A stretch of 64,000 nucleotides of DNA from Paenibacillus sp. GSMTC-2017 (GTDB taxonomy: Bacteria > Bacillota > Bacilli > Paenibacillales > Paenibacillaceae). Under the pieces are notes generated by a model. The model made no database searches, was not told the origin of the DNA, and was given only the letters and a program-made list of their open reading frames with translations. Position numbers and translations under genes: made by a program. The DNA lies in NCBI RefSeq assembly GCF_016019935.1, contig NZ_JAECMT010000003.1, positions 257,388-321,387 of the forward strand, read 5' to 3'. Below are positions 8,800 to 17,991 of the stretch, one piece after another. Each line of letters opens with the position of its first letter. The stretch's first letter is position 1.

Positions 8800-11091
8800 C
8801 TACCCTTTGTTTAGTACAGAATACACCCTATCGAATACTGGCCTCAAAATATTCCGAATATAAAAAGCCAACATCGTATCTGCGGTCCATGAGCTACGCG
8901 TGTTCTGGATGTATTGGTCGTTAATAATATAAGTCCGAGTGGAAGTAGGACTCTTCAAACCGAACTTTTCCCACTTCGCTGGATCATTCGAACCTTCGAG
9001 CCTTGCAAGCATATTTACCGATTCACTATTTATTTTAGCTGGAATTTGTTCGTATGCATCGACGATTTGCATATGAAATTCGTGGATCGGATTGCGGCTA
9101 GAAAGGCTTTCTAAATGGATGCTTTCGCGAAGATAAGAAACATAGGCTAGATGGTCAGCCCAGAGCTCGTCGATATAAAAAAGCCGTACCCGCTGCTCAG
9201 AAAGGCTCATCGGCGTCTTACCTGTCAATATTCCGAGCCGCTCCTCGTATAAAATCCGCCTCTGATCTTCGACCATATCCGAATAACAGTTCAGCTCCTT
9301 GCGAATATGGAAGTTTTGGCCCATAGCTACACGCTGAATATGTTCAATTTTGCCCCGTAGCATCGGCTTTTCGAGAGCTTCATCCTGTTTAAGATAGCGA
9401 AATGCTTTATCGATGCCGAACTGAAGCAACAACTCGTCCTCCAAGCTTACGAAAAATACGGAAGCTCCCGGATCTCCTTGGCGGCCAGAACGTCCGCGCA
9501 GTTGGTTGTCGATACGTACACTTTCGTTCACATGCGTACCAATCACGTACAACCCGCCCAACTTGGCGACAGCCTCTGCTTGCATCGGGTTCCCGCCACC
9601 GAGTCGAATGTCTACGCCGCGTCCTGCCATATTCGTAGACACCGTCACCGCGCCTATTTCTCCCGCTCGGGCGATGATTTCGGCTTCTTTTGCGTCGTTT
9701 TTCGCATTCAGAACCTGGCAAGGTACGTTAGTATTCGCTAGCTCCTTCGCCAGCATATCAGATTCCTCGACGCTTGACGTACCAATGAGAATCGGACGCC
9801 CCGTCGCATGGACGGACGAGATTTCTTGTACAATCGCCTTAAGTTTGGCTTCCTTATGAGTATAAATCCGGAGCGGATGGTCGATTCGGATATTTGGTCG
9901 GTTGGGCAAAATATGAACAACCTGCAGATCATAGATATCTTCGAATTCCATTGCAGAAGCGAGCGCAGTAGCCGTCATTCCACAAATCTTTGGATATAGG
10001 CTTAGGAGGTGTTGAAGGGTAATAGTACCGAGAATTTTCCCACCGACTTTCGAGTGCAGCCCTTCTTTGGCAGCAAGTGCAGCTTGTAGCACTTCAGGCA
10101 AATGCCTGTTCTCCGCGACTCGGCCAGTATATTCGTCGATTAGTTCAATTTCACCGTCCCTGACGATGTAATCGACGTCTTTTTTCAATAATGATTCCGC
10201 ATGCAACGCACAATTTATCGACATTAACAAATGACTATTATGGTTTTCGTACAAATTGCCGCATCCCAGCAGCAATTCCGCTTTCGTAGAGCCCGCCTCG
10301 TTCAAATAAACGTTCCGCTTGAACTCGTCGAAGTCGTAATGCTCTACTTGCTCGAGCTGCCGAGCCACTTCTGCAAAACGAAAACCGTCGTTGTCGGAGG
10401 AGCCCGGCTCGCCTGCGATAACTAGCGGTACCCGTGCTTCGTCAAGAAGCAGAGAATCCGCTTCGTCGACGATGACGTAATGGAAAGGACGATGCACGGT
10501 ATCGGCTTCTTCTAGAGCGATCGTATCGCGCAAATAATCGAATCCCGCCTCTTTGGCTGTAACATAGGTTATATCCGCGGAATATGCTTCACGTTTCTCG
10601 GAAAAACTCATGCCCGCTTGAACAGAGCTTACCGTTAACCCGAGGAACCGATAGATAGGGCCCATCCACTCTGCATCTCGATTTGCCAAATAATCGTTAA
10701 AAGTCAGTACATGAACGCCCTCGCCAGTTAACGCATTTAGATAAGCTGGCATAACAGCAGAGAGTGTTTTTCCTTCGCCCGTATGCTGCTCGATCAAAAA
10801 TCTTTCGTGCAATGCGATGGCAGCCATGATTTGGACATCATAAGGCTTTAATCCGAGCGTTCTTTTTGCTGCCTCGCAGACTAGCGCATAGGCATCAATA
10901 ATCAGCTCATCCAAAGGAATTCCTGATTGTGCTGCCTTTTTCAGCCGGAGAGATTCAGCATGCAGTTGCTTTTCGTCCCATGCTTCCAAATTCCGTTTCC
11001 TAATGAGCTCGACCTTGTCTCTATAGTCTTTCAACTTGTGCTGGGTATCGTAGTCTTTAAATTTTTTCATCAACTTGGCAGCTAAATTCAT
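8800..11091 (-). CDS. secA2: Accessory preprotein translocase ATPase SecA2-like
   Basis: 763 residues from the ATG at 11091, chosen because GGGGAGGAG precedes it; an in-frame ATG 18 codons upstream has no site. The SecA DEAD motor is complete: TGEGKT Walker A near residue 99, VDEADSLLLDEAR Walker B, GRGVDIRLGGG and QLRGRSGRQGDPG in the second helicase half, then wing/scaffold domains. The chain stops without the C-terminal linker and zinc-binding CxC...CH motif of housekeeping SecA and is shorter than the roughly 840-residue B. subtilis protein, both features of accessory SecA2 proteins. SecA2 powers export of a subset of proteins, for example S-layer proteins in Bacillus anthracis. SLH-type secreted proteins lie on both sides here. 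The paralogue assignment assumes a separate canonical secA elsewhere. Confidence 0.82.
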   Translation of the reverse strand: MNLAAKLMKKFKDYDTQHKLKDYRDKVELIRKRNLEAWDEKQLHAESLRLKKAAQSGIPLDELIIDAYALVCEAAKRTLGLKPYDVQIMAAIALHERFLIEQHTGEGKTLSAVMPAYLNALTGEGVHVLTFNDYLANRDAEWMGPIYRFLGLTVSSVQAGMSFSEKREAYSADITYVTAKEAGFDYLRDTIALEEADTVHRPFHYVIVDEADSLLLDEARVPLVIAGEPGSSDNDGFRFAEVARQLEQVEHYDFDEFKRNVYLNEAGSTKAELLLGCGNLYENHNSHLLMSINCALHAESLLKKDVDYIVRDGEIELIDEYTGRVAENRHLPEVLQAALAAKEGLHSKVGGKILGTITLQHLLSLYPKICGMTATALASAMEFEDIYDLQVVHILPNRPNIRIDHPLRIYTHKEAKLKAIVQEISSVHATGRPILIGTSSVEESDMLAKELANTNVPCQVLNAKNDAKEAEIIARAGEIGAVTVSTNMAGRGVDIRLGGGNPMQAEAVAKLGGLYVIGTHVNESVRIDNQLRGRSGRQGDPGASVFFVSLEDELLLQFGIDKAFRYLKQDEALEKPMLRGKIEHIQRVAMGQNFHIRKELNCYSDMVEDQRRILYEERLGILTGKTPMSLSEQRVRLFYIDELWADHLAYVSYLRESIHLESLSSRNPIHEFHMQIVDAYEQIPAKINSESVNMLARLEGSNDPAKWEKFGLKSPTSTRTYIINDQYIQNTRSSWTADTMLAFYIRNILRPVFDRVYSVLNKG

Positions 11092-11380
11092 AAATTTGTT
11101 CTCCTCCCCAGTAGAAATACGCTTAGTTTTGGATATGCAGCCCATTGAATTTTGAATATTCTGATATTTGTTAGGATGTATTGTAATTTATCCAATAAAC
11201 AATGTAAACCATATATTTCAATTTAGAATGAAGTAGTTGTTCAGCCTGGACATTTGGAAAGTGCACTAAATCTATTAATGGATACGTAGAATCATCAAAA
11301 TAAGTATAGTCATTATTTTCCATAGTTGATACAATGATGCTACTAGAGTCGAATAATGTCGTCTAATGGAGGTTGCTAAA

Positions 11381-12904
11381 ATGTCTAGAAAGATAGTATC
11401 CGTTGTGCTGTGTCTATTATTATTGTTGCCCATGTTAGCTCCAACCACCGATTCTGCGGCTGAAAAAGGGATTACGGTATATGAATTAGCCCAGCTATAT
11501 TACGGAGATAATGAGCCGAAAGAGTGGTATACGATCGAACATAAAGGCTTCACCGAGGAGACTCCCAACTACTTGAAAGAAGCTTTTCTCTATGGCTTCA
11601 TTGATGATCTCAGTGAACTTGACCACACAATGACGCGAAGCGAGGCGGCGCAGAGAATTTCGCGAAGCTTAGTTTATGCGCTTGGAGATGAGGTGCCGAC
11701 GAGAGATTTTGGAGTCATCAAGCCAGAGGATTTCCATGCCGTGGCGAACGTGATTGAGCATAGTATTATTGATGTAATCAACGGCAACTTCGAACCCGCA
11801 AAGCTGTTCACTCGCAAACAAGCAGAAGAGGGAGCGGAGCGATTTAGATCAAACAACATAAGAGGGATTTTTCCACTTAACGGGGCAGGCAACGATTCAC
11901 ATATTACAGTCGGAACTAATTACGCTTATTTGGATTTCGAGTCAAAAGATGACGCAACTAGTTATATTGAATATCATCTAGATGAAATTACACAAGGTGT
12001 GAAGCTGTCAAGAAGTGCTAATCAACGAGTTGATATCGGCTTTGCTATTCTTGAGCTTTGGGCACCAGATGCCGAGATCAAATTCACGTTTAAGAGCGGT
12101 ATAACCAACATCAAGTTCCGCCAATCAAAAGCCATGTATGGCACCTTTGTCTATGAAGGCTGGAATGGTGAAGGATATACAGCCGAAGCCCGAGTGCTTA
12201 AACCCGGTGAAAAGCCCAATATGACTGTACAACCTGATACCGTTCATCAAAAACTGTACGCGAAGCTAGATCCGATTATTAAAAAAATTATTAAACCAAA
12301 CATGACGGATGTTCAGAAGGTAAAAGCCATTTTCGACTACGTAGTTACTCATATAAAATATTCGAAAGGTGTGGATTTCCTCTCAGCTGAAAACGCGTTG
12401 GAAGCGATCAATACGGGCCGAGGTGTCTGTGCACACTATACAGCGCTTTTTCATTACTTAGCGATGAGAGCTAATATACCAACTGTTCCATTACAAGGAG
12501 ACTCTTTTGTCGGTAGGCACGCATGGAATATGGTATACGTAAATGGAAAGTGGAGTTATCTAGATGCGACATTGGCTGATGGGAAAAAAACCATCGATTA
12601 TACCTATTATTTGAAAGATGCTAACTTCATGATGAACACTCGTGAATGGGACGGCTTCGGATATCCAGATATTAATACGTATCCTGAGGTAGACGGTATG
12701 AAGCTGAAGTCGACGGAAGAGTATCGGGTATTTTTGCTTCGAACGATCGAAAATGCCGGCTCACGTCCAAAGACGATCAAGTTTGCCGTGACGAATAGCA
12801 ACGTAGATACGAATCCAAAGTTTCTGGGGATACTCTATAACGAAGCCAATTATAAAGTGACTTACGATTCGAAAAGCAAAGTGTATACGTTGACGAGAGT
12901 GTAA
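11381..12904 (+). CDS. Secreted transglutaminase-like cysteine protein with SLH-like N-terminus
   Basis: 507 residues. The start is the ATG at 11381, just after GGAGGT (11368-11373); an in-frame ATG at 11366 overlaps that site. A signal peptide (MSRKIVSVVLCLLLLLPMLAP) precedes two SLH-like segments (FLYGFIDDLSELDHTMTRSEAAQRIS and a following one), then a transglutaminase-like core with Cys350 (GVCAHYTALFHYLA), His380 (GRHAWN) and Asp395 (YLDATL) as the catalytic triad. Members act as peptidases or crosslinkers of wall or surface proteins. It is transcribed divergently from secA2 and probably works outside the membrane. Substrate unknown. Confidence 0.85.
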   Translation: MSRKIVSVVLCLLLLLPMLAPTTDSAAEKGITVYELAQLYYGDNEPKEWYTIEHKGFTEETPNYLKEAFLYGFIDDLSELDHTMTRSEAAQRISRSLVYALGDEVPTRDFGVIKPEDFHAVANVIEHSIIDVINGNFEPAKLFTRKQAEEGAERFRSNNIRGIFPLNGAGNDSHITVGTNYAYLDFESKDDATSYIEYHLDEITQGVKLSRSANQRVDIGFAILELWAPDAEIKFTFKSGITNIKFRQSKAMYGTFVYEGWNGEGYTAEARVLKPGEKPNMTVQPDTVHQKLYAKLDPIIKKIIKPNMTDVQKVKAIFDYVVTHIKYSKGVDFLSAENALEAINTGRGVCAHYTALFHYLAMRANIPTVPLQGDSFVGRHAWNMVYVNGKWSYLDATLADGKKTIDYTYYLKDANFMMNTREWDGFGYPDINTYPEVDGMKLKSTEEYRVFLLRTIENAGSRPKTIKFAVTNSNVDTNPKFLGILYNEANYKVTYDSKSKVYTLTRV

Positions 12905-12924
12905 GTTCGGCTTCTCGTATTAAC

Positions 12925-12971
12925 AAATAAATCGCCACAAGGCTTATGAGCCTCGGGCGATTTATTTTTAT
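12925..12971. terminator. Bidirectional terminator between convergent genes
   Basis: AAATAAATCGCC (12925-12936) pairs with GGCGATTTATTT (12956-12967), with an inner GGCTT/AGCC stem, and T/A runs on both sides. It serves the transglutaminase gene and the transporter gene on the other strand. Confidence 0.9.
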
Positions 12972-13006
12972 CATCAATATGGACAATAGGGTAGCGATTG
13001 AGCGGT

Positions 13007-13699
13007 TTAGTCCTCTTGTACCTTCATATTTCTTGCCCAGTATAGAACTGGTGTCGCAAGGAACGAAATGAGCAGCTTTAGCAAATAAGTAGTCATAAAT
13101 ATTTGAATCCAAATATCGAACGAGTGTACTTTGTAGAAAGCAATCGTACAAAATACTAGCGAATCGACAAACTGGCTGACTAGCGAACTGCCATTGATCC
13201 GTATCCAGAACTGGTTACGCACCGGGAATTTTTTCTTAAGATAACTAAATACCCGTACATCAAGAAACTGGCTGACAAAGTAGGCACACATGCTTCCTGC
13301 CGCAACTTGTGGTAAAAAACCAAAGATAGCCGTCAATGGCTCATGAGCAAAGTCCACTGCTTGCGGGGTAAAGGCGAGCGTCATTTGCATCAATATAGTT
13401 GAAGCAATAAGCGTAAAGAAACCAAACCAGACAGCCCGCTTTGCTGCTTGTTGGCCGTACCTTTCATTGAGCAAATCCGTCGTCATATAGATGGACGTGT
13501 AGATCGTATTGCCCAGCGTCATCACGATGGCGAGCGTACCAATGGACATCTCAATCGTTTTGGTTACTTGGATATTGGCTATAACTGTTGCAAAGCCGAT
13601 CCAAGCGTACAGTCCCTTTTTGCCGAACAGACGGAAGCAAAGCAAAAAAAGGGCAAAGTGGACGAGCATAAACAGAACGCCCCAAAATAAATTAAACAT
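13007..13699 (-). CDS. YhhQ/VUT-family queuosine-precursor transporter
   Basis: 230 residues with about six to seven membrane segments and the VUT (YhhQ) family pattern: ATVIANIQVTKTIEM early, GNTIYTSIYMTTDLLNERYG in the middle, and VRNQFWIRINGSSLVSQFVDSLVF near 145-170. YhhQ in E. coli takes up preQ0/preQ1, precursors of the tRNA base queuosine. The gene has a preQ1-I riboswitch immediately upstream, overlapping its ribosome site, which directly supports a preQ1 or related substrate. The start at 13699 lies 11 bases after AAGGAGG inside the riboswitch. The symbol is left blank because naming in Firmicutes is not uniform. Confidence 0.9.
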   Translation of the reverse strand: MFNLFWGVLFMLVHFALFLLCFRLFGKKGLYAWIGFATVIANIQVTKTIEMSIGTLAIVMTLGNTIYTSIYMTTDLLNERYGQQAAKRAVWFGFFTLIASTILMQMTLAFTPQAVDFAHEPLTAIFGFLPQVAAGSMCAYFVSQFLDVRVFSYLKKKFPVRNQFWIRINGSSLVSQFVDSLVFCTIAFYKVHSFDIWIQIFMTTYLLKLLISFLATPVLYWARNMKVQED

Positions 13700-13710
13700 A
13701 ACAAAAAATG

Positions 13711-13750
13711 CCTCCTTAGTTTTGTTAACGCGGGATGGTTACGAACCGCG
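13711..13750 (-). promoter_or_regulatory. preQ1-I riboswitch (translational)
   Basis: Read on the minus strand: P1 is CGCGG/CCGCG, the loop is TTCGTAACCATC, and the A-rich tail TTAACAAAACTAAGGAGG can fold back as the H-type pseudoknot. This matches the compact preQ1-I aptamer. The 3' end of the pseudoknot contains the AAGGAGG ribosome site of the transporter gene, so ligand binding should hide it and stop translation. Confidence 0.88.
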
Positions 13751-14060
13751 ACTGCCGATACAGACAGCCACTATCATAACAGCTTTTTTTATTGCTGAAA
13801 AGGCAGATTTGCATTTTTGCAACGAAGGTGACGTTCCGAAAGACTGTTATAAGCAATAATGGGATTGTATTAGGCTATGACGCATTATATAAAATTTGAA
13901 TATATCGTCATGTAGACGTTATGCCCAGTGCAGTGTGTTTTTATATACGTTATCTTCTATTATCTATTGATATAGAAAAAGTTGAGAATGATTGTAAGTA
14001 TAGTAAATATTAGAGTAAAATACTAATTGATAAATTTTGAGTGTAAGGGGGATATATTTG

Positions 14061-16340
14061 ATGGTTATCAGTATTCGAAAAGTAATTTCACTTTTGTTAG
14101 TTATGGTTTTATTAAGTACTGGATTAGAAGTATTCGCAAAATCAGCACATAGTAGTGATGATAGTTTGATGACTATTGAGGAAGGTGAGAAGTTAGCAAG
14201 GGAAAGTGTGCCTCTATTGAAAGATTTTATTCGTTCTAAAGTCTATGTTGACGATCTGCTAAAAAGTGAACAGTTTGAAATTGTATTTGACCATAAAAAT
14301 GATGAATATTGGGATATACGTATCAACTTTGATGCAAAAAAGAAAGAGATTATTCAATATGAGGACAAAATCACATACACACCTACTGAAATAATATCCA
14401 AACAAAGATTGACACGAGCAGCAGCAAAAAAAGTAGCGGATTCATTTATTACAAATGTTTCGAATAGTAATTTTTCGCGGACTAAATATGTTGAAGAGAG
14501 TCAATTGCTGGGCAGAGAGCTGGTCAATAGCAATGACGGGTTTACACATAGTTTTCTATATTTACGGTATGAAAATAATACTCCTGTCAGGTATCATGAT
14601 GAATATAATAATTTCGCAGGCAAACCCCAGTTTTTTAATGGTGTCCATATAGCAGTCGATATATTTGGAAACGTAAAAAGGTATACATACAAGTGGGACT
14701 ATGATCTTATATTTCCCAAACCGATAAAGGCACTGTCTAAAATTGAAATATTGGAAAAGTTAGAACAACAGAAACCGTTTATTTTGGAATACCAACCGAT
14801 ACATTCAGCAAGTAATGGGATGGATGAACATATCCCAAGTATACGATTCGCACCGACTACACTAGACGCTGAGACCGGTAGTGTACGCTCCTATGTTTAT
14901 CTTGATACTGGGCATTCAACAAGATCCACTGAACCATTGACTAGTAACGAGTTAGCAGCAAAACCTTCACCTATCCCAAGTGGACAACATATTACTGAGA
15001 AAAATGCTATCGACATCCTCAATAAGATGTTTGCTTTACCCAAAGGGAAAATATCATCATATAGTGTTCTTTACGAATGGAAAATGGAATGGGAATTACA
15101 GTTTCAAATTGTTACAGACAATCGGTCCTATTCAGTATTCTCCAGCGTAAATAGTATTACGGGAGAAGTTAATAGTTATGAGATGAAACCAAATACCAAT
15201 ACTAACAAAAAAGTAAAGCTCACGAATCAACAAGCAAAACAACAAGCCATTAGTTTCGTGAAGAAACACTATCCTTGGCTTACTCATAAATTGTATTTAG
15301 AAGAATATGGTCTGCCAAAAAGCAATTTTTATAAGTATCATTTTGTACAAAAGCATAGTGGATTAGATGTAGTTGGTGGAGAAATTATCATTCATATTGA
15401 TAGTGAATCAGGAGCAATTAAACATTTTTCAAAAGGGAAGTCAGTTGCTGAAGAAGCTCCAACACAACTAGTGGATTTAAAGATAGCGAAGAATCAACTT
15501 TTAAATAATGTTAATCTCCAATTGGTCTATAATATCGTTCTAGAAATTTGGCTTGGGGATTCAATCGTTTCAAACGAGGAAATGTATGATTTAGAATTGA
15601 GTGAGTTATATACAAATGAAGACTTTACGTTAAAAAAGAGGGTAGAGTTCGTCTATAAAATGTATGATGAACCTAGTAATCAAGAAGTCTTTCTTGATGC
15701 TGTCAGCGGCCAGTGGCGAAATAAGTATAATGGTAGATCTGTTTCCTTAAATAATGAGAAGCTTAATGACATTGAAGGTCTCCCTGAATACGAAGCCATA
15801 CAGTTAATGAGTGCTTATGGTGGTTTACGCGGAGAGAGCGGATCAATGAAGCCTAATCAACTCATAACGAAAGGCGAATTGTTTAAAATGATTAGTTATG
15901 CAATTAGCGACGGGTATGTTAACATAACACCTCCTTTAGTCAATTTCGGAGTAAGTCCGTTCGAGGATGTGGGGTTTGGTTCTGATTATTATCCTTATGC
16001 ATATGCAACTCTTGCATATGATCTGATTGAAGTTAAGGAAACTAAGCTTTATCTGGATCGTCATGTAACGAGGGAAGAAATAACTAGCATGTTGATCAAC
16101 GTACTCGATGAAGAGGAACGGGATGAATACAAGAAAATAATAAAAATAAATTTTAATGATGAAAAAGGGATAAATAATAAGGAAGACGCAGCGCTTGCTG
16201 TGGGGTTAGGCCTGTTGCGTGCGAACGATGGTAATTTTATGCCTGAAAAAGAACTTACACGTGCTGAGGCTGCTAATGCTGTTTATCAATTCATGATCGC
16301 ATATTCCTTATTGAAACAACGGGAATATGGAAGTGATTGA
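14061..16340 (+). CDS. Secreted YcdB/PepSY-like protein with C-terminal SLH modules
   Basis: 759 residues from the ATG at 14061, after AAGGGGG at 14045-14051; the open frame begins at a TTG eight codons earlier. A signal peptide (MVISIRKVISLLLVMVLLSTGLEVFA) leads into two long repeats resembling the YcdB/YcdC domain, a PepSY-like fold (LTRAAAKKVADSFI; LTNQQAKQQAISFVKKHYPWL; GGEIIIHIDSESGAIKHFS). The last 170 residues hold three SLH modules (LMSAYGGLRGESGSMKPNQ; FEDVGFGSDYYPYAYATLAYDL; AALAVGLGLLRANDGNFMPEKEL). It is thus a wall-anchored protein; PepSY-like domains are often protease inhibitors or prodomains. It is the third SLH-type protein within 9 kb around secA2. Function unknown. Confidence 0.8.
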   Translation: MVISIRKVISLLLVMVLLSTGLEVFAKSAHSSDDSLMTIEEGEKLARESVPLLKDFIRSKVYVDDLLKSEQFEIVFDHKNDEYWDIRINFDAKKKEIIQYEDKITYTPTEIISKQRLTRAAAKKVADSFITNVSNSNFSRTKYVEESQLLGRELVNSNDGFTHSFLYLRYENNTPVRYHDEYNNFAGKPQFFNGVHIAVDIFGNVKRYTYKWDYDLIFPKPIKALSKIEILEKLEQQKPFILEYQPIHSASNGMDEHIPSIRFAPTTLDAETGSVRSYVYLDTGHSTRSTEPLTSNELAAKPSPIPSGQHITEKNAIDILNKMFALPKGKISSYSVLYEWKMEWELQFQIVTDNRSYSVFSSVNSITGEVNSYEMKPNTNTNKKVKLTNQQAKQQAISFVKKHYPWLTHKLYLEEYGLPKSNFYKYHFVQKHSGLDVVGGEIIIHIDSESGAIKHFSKGKSVAEEAPTQLVDLKIAKNQLLNNVNLQLVYNIVLEIWLGDSIVSNEEMYDLELSELYTNEDFTLKKRVEFVYKMYDEPSNQEVFLDAVSGQWRNKYNGRSVSLNNEKLNDIEGLPEYEAIQLMSAYGGLRGESGSMKPNQLITKGELFKMISYAISDGYVNITPPLVNFGVSPFEDVGFGSDYYPYAYATLAYDLIEVKETKLYLDRHVTREEITSMLINVLDEEERDEYKKIIKINFNDEKGINNKEDAALAVGLGLLRANDGNFMPEKELTRAEAANAVYQFMIAYSLLKQREYGSD

Positions 16341-16415
16341 TTTTCTCAAAGTGGGAATCCGGTAGTGCTGGGGGAATAGTAAGAGTAAAAAGGTTACATC
16401 GGGCGCGAGATTGGG

Positions 16416-16452
16416 GCAATGGCAGGATTGCTTATCTGTTATTGCTCTTTTT
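16416..16452 (+). terminator. Intrinsic terminator after the YcdB-SLH gene
   Basis: GCAATGGCAG (16416-16425) pairs with CTGTTATTGC (16436-16445) using two G-U pairs, followed by TCTTTTTG. Confidence 0.8.
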
Positions 16453-16569
16453 GTGCTTTTTATAAATGTATCTCTCCGAATAACACTGTTGTTTTATCGA
16501 GTCGAGATTGACCCTAATTTTCAACTATGAGAAAATAATGGAAAATTTAATTGGAGGGGGAAATAATGT

Positions 16570-17961
16570 ATGAGCAATCTTTTCCGATTCATTCCTATTA
16601 GTCAGCTAGCCGATAAATTTCCGGAAGGATCTTGGTGGGCAAGGTTTTATCAGGATTTCAGTGACGAGCAGCTTGCCGCTTATTATGAAGGGGATTTGAC
16701 GCTGCCTTCTCTTGATCTTGATTGGGAGCAGCCTTTTCCACAACAAAAAGAGGTAATCATCATTTTTATAGATGGGAACCTTACTGTTGACAATCTCTAT
16801 AATAATGAAACAGATGGTGCCATAGGACTTATGGTAATCGGTAATATGAGTGTGAAAAATATAGCTGTAGGCGGTCAGGAAATTTATGTTTCGGGTAATC
16901 TGCTAATTGAGGAAATAGTATGCGGTTCCTACAATCATGGGGAAATGATTGTTAAAGGTGATCTCAGCGCTGCGGTTTTAGTTCAGGATGACGAATATAG
17001 CATCAAAGTGGATGGACATAAATCGATCGTATGCTTAGTGAATGTATGGGAGGGGGACGGCGTATTTCAGGAGCTTCCGGTGGGCATTCATGAGGTGTTG
17101 ATCGATGACCTTTTTCTGGATATGGAAGAGGAGGATGCTGAGTTTTCTTTTTGCACGCTGGTGACCGTCATTAAAGAAGGGCGTTCCGCATTAAAAAAAA
17201 TAACTGAATCCCCCACTAAAAAGGAAGCTATACCTTTATATTTCACCCATAACACAATCAATGAGGAAAATATATTGAAATTGACTCAGTGTATTTTAAT
17301 GCCGAATAATAAGCCATCATTTGATTTTCAGGAGCAAGGCGTGTTTTTTAAAGTTCAACTGGAGCATATTGATGCTGACGGGGATAAACGGGATCTTAGC
17401 GTTTATATGAATGATAACCGCAATCATTATTATATTTGGGTGGAGCAAGATCATTCCGTCGGTTTGTTAAGTAGAACCATAGATGAAGGATCTGATTGGG
17501 AGGACATTACAGAGTCTCAGGAACAACTAGCAGAGATTAGCGATTGCTGGACGATGTTGCTGACCTGCGCTAATATGGCTGAGCTTTATTTACGAAACAT
17601 TGAGGTACAGTATGTGCAAGACATTTTGCAAAACTCTGTCATTCAGGAATTATATTCGGAAGAGGAGGAAAATGAAGGGTTCTGGGACGGCTCCAAATGT
17701 TACAGCTTCCGTCAAACGCATACGGACGAGGACGGCGATCTCCTCTATGGACGGATTGAAATTAAGACTCCGGATGGAGCATATTATTTTTATTCAGTGG
17801 AAAATGGAACTTATGTTTCCCGGCATTATCAGCCACCCGATCAATATGGCAAGGAGGACCTGTCTTATTTGAACCTTAGACGCTGGGAGGCATCAGAGAG
17901 GTATTTTACAAGATTCAAACAATTTCTTTCTCAGATGATAGAGGCTGGTGTGAATAGTTAG
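16570..17961 (+). CDS. Unrecognised protein with beta-solenoid N-terminal region
   Basis: 463 residues, no signal peptide or membrane segment. Residues about 55-160 show short repeated strands of the form IDGNLTVDNL, VIGNMSVKNI, VSGNLLIEEI and VKGDLSAAVL, spaced about 20 residues apart, as in right-handed beta-helix or bactofilin-like solenoids. The C-terminal half is acidic with scattered aromatic residues and has no family I recognise. A strong GGAGGGGG (16553-16560) precedes the ATG. It is followed after 30 bases by a leucine-rich-repeat-like protein and is probably co-transcribed with it. No function is proposed. Confidence 0.7.
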   Translation: MSNLFRFIPISQLADKFPEGSWWARFYQDFSDEQLAAYYEGDLTLPSLDLDWEQPFPQQKEVIIIFIDGNLTVDNLYNNETDGAIGLMVIGNMSVKNIAVGGQEIYVSGNLLIEEIVCGSYNHGEMIVKGDLSAAVLVQDDEYSIKVDGHKSIVCLVNVWEGDGVFQELPVGIHEVLIDDLFLDMEEEDAEFSFCTLVTVIKEGRSALKKITESPTKKEAIPLYFTHNTINEENILKLTQCILMPNNKPSFDFQEQGVFFKVQLEHIDADGDKRDLSVYMNDNRNHYYIWVEQDHSVGLLSRTIDEGSDWEDITESQEQLAEISDCWTMLLTCANMAELYLRNIEVQYVQDILQNSVIQELYSEEEENEGFWDGSKCYSFRQTHTDEDGDLLYGRIEIKTPDGAYYFYSVENGTYVSRHYQPPDQYGKEDLSYLNLRRWEASERYFTRFKQFLSQMIEAGVNS

Positions 17962-17991
17962 GTCTGTTGTAGCTATGTTTTAGAAGAAAGG

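Noticed and set aside
9402-9932. Several overlapping frames on both strands inside the secA2 gene.
   Set aside because: All are shadows of the secA2 reading frame; none has a ribosome site or family resemblance.
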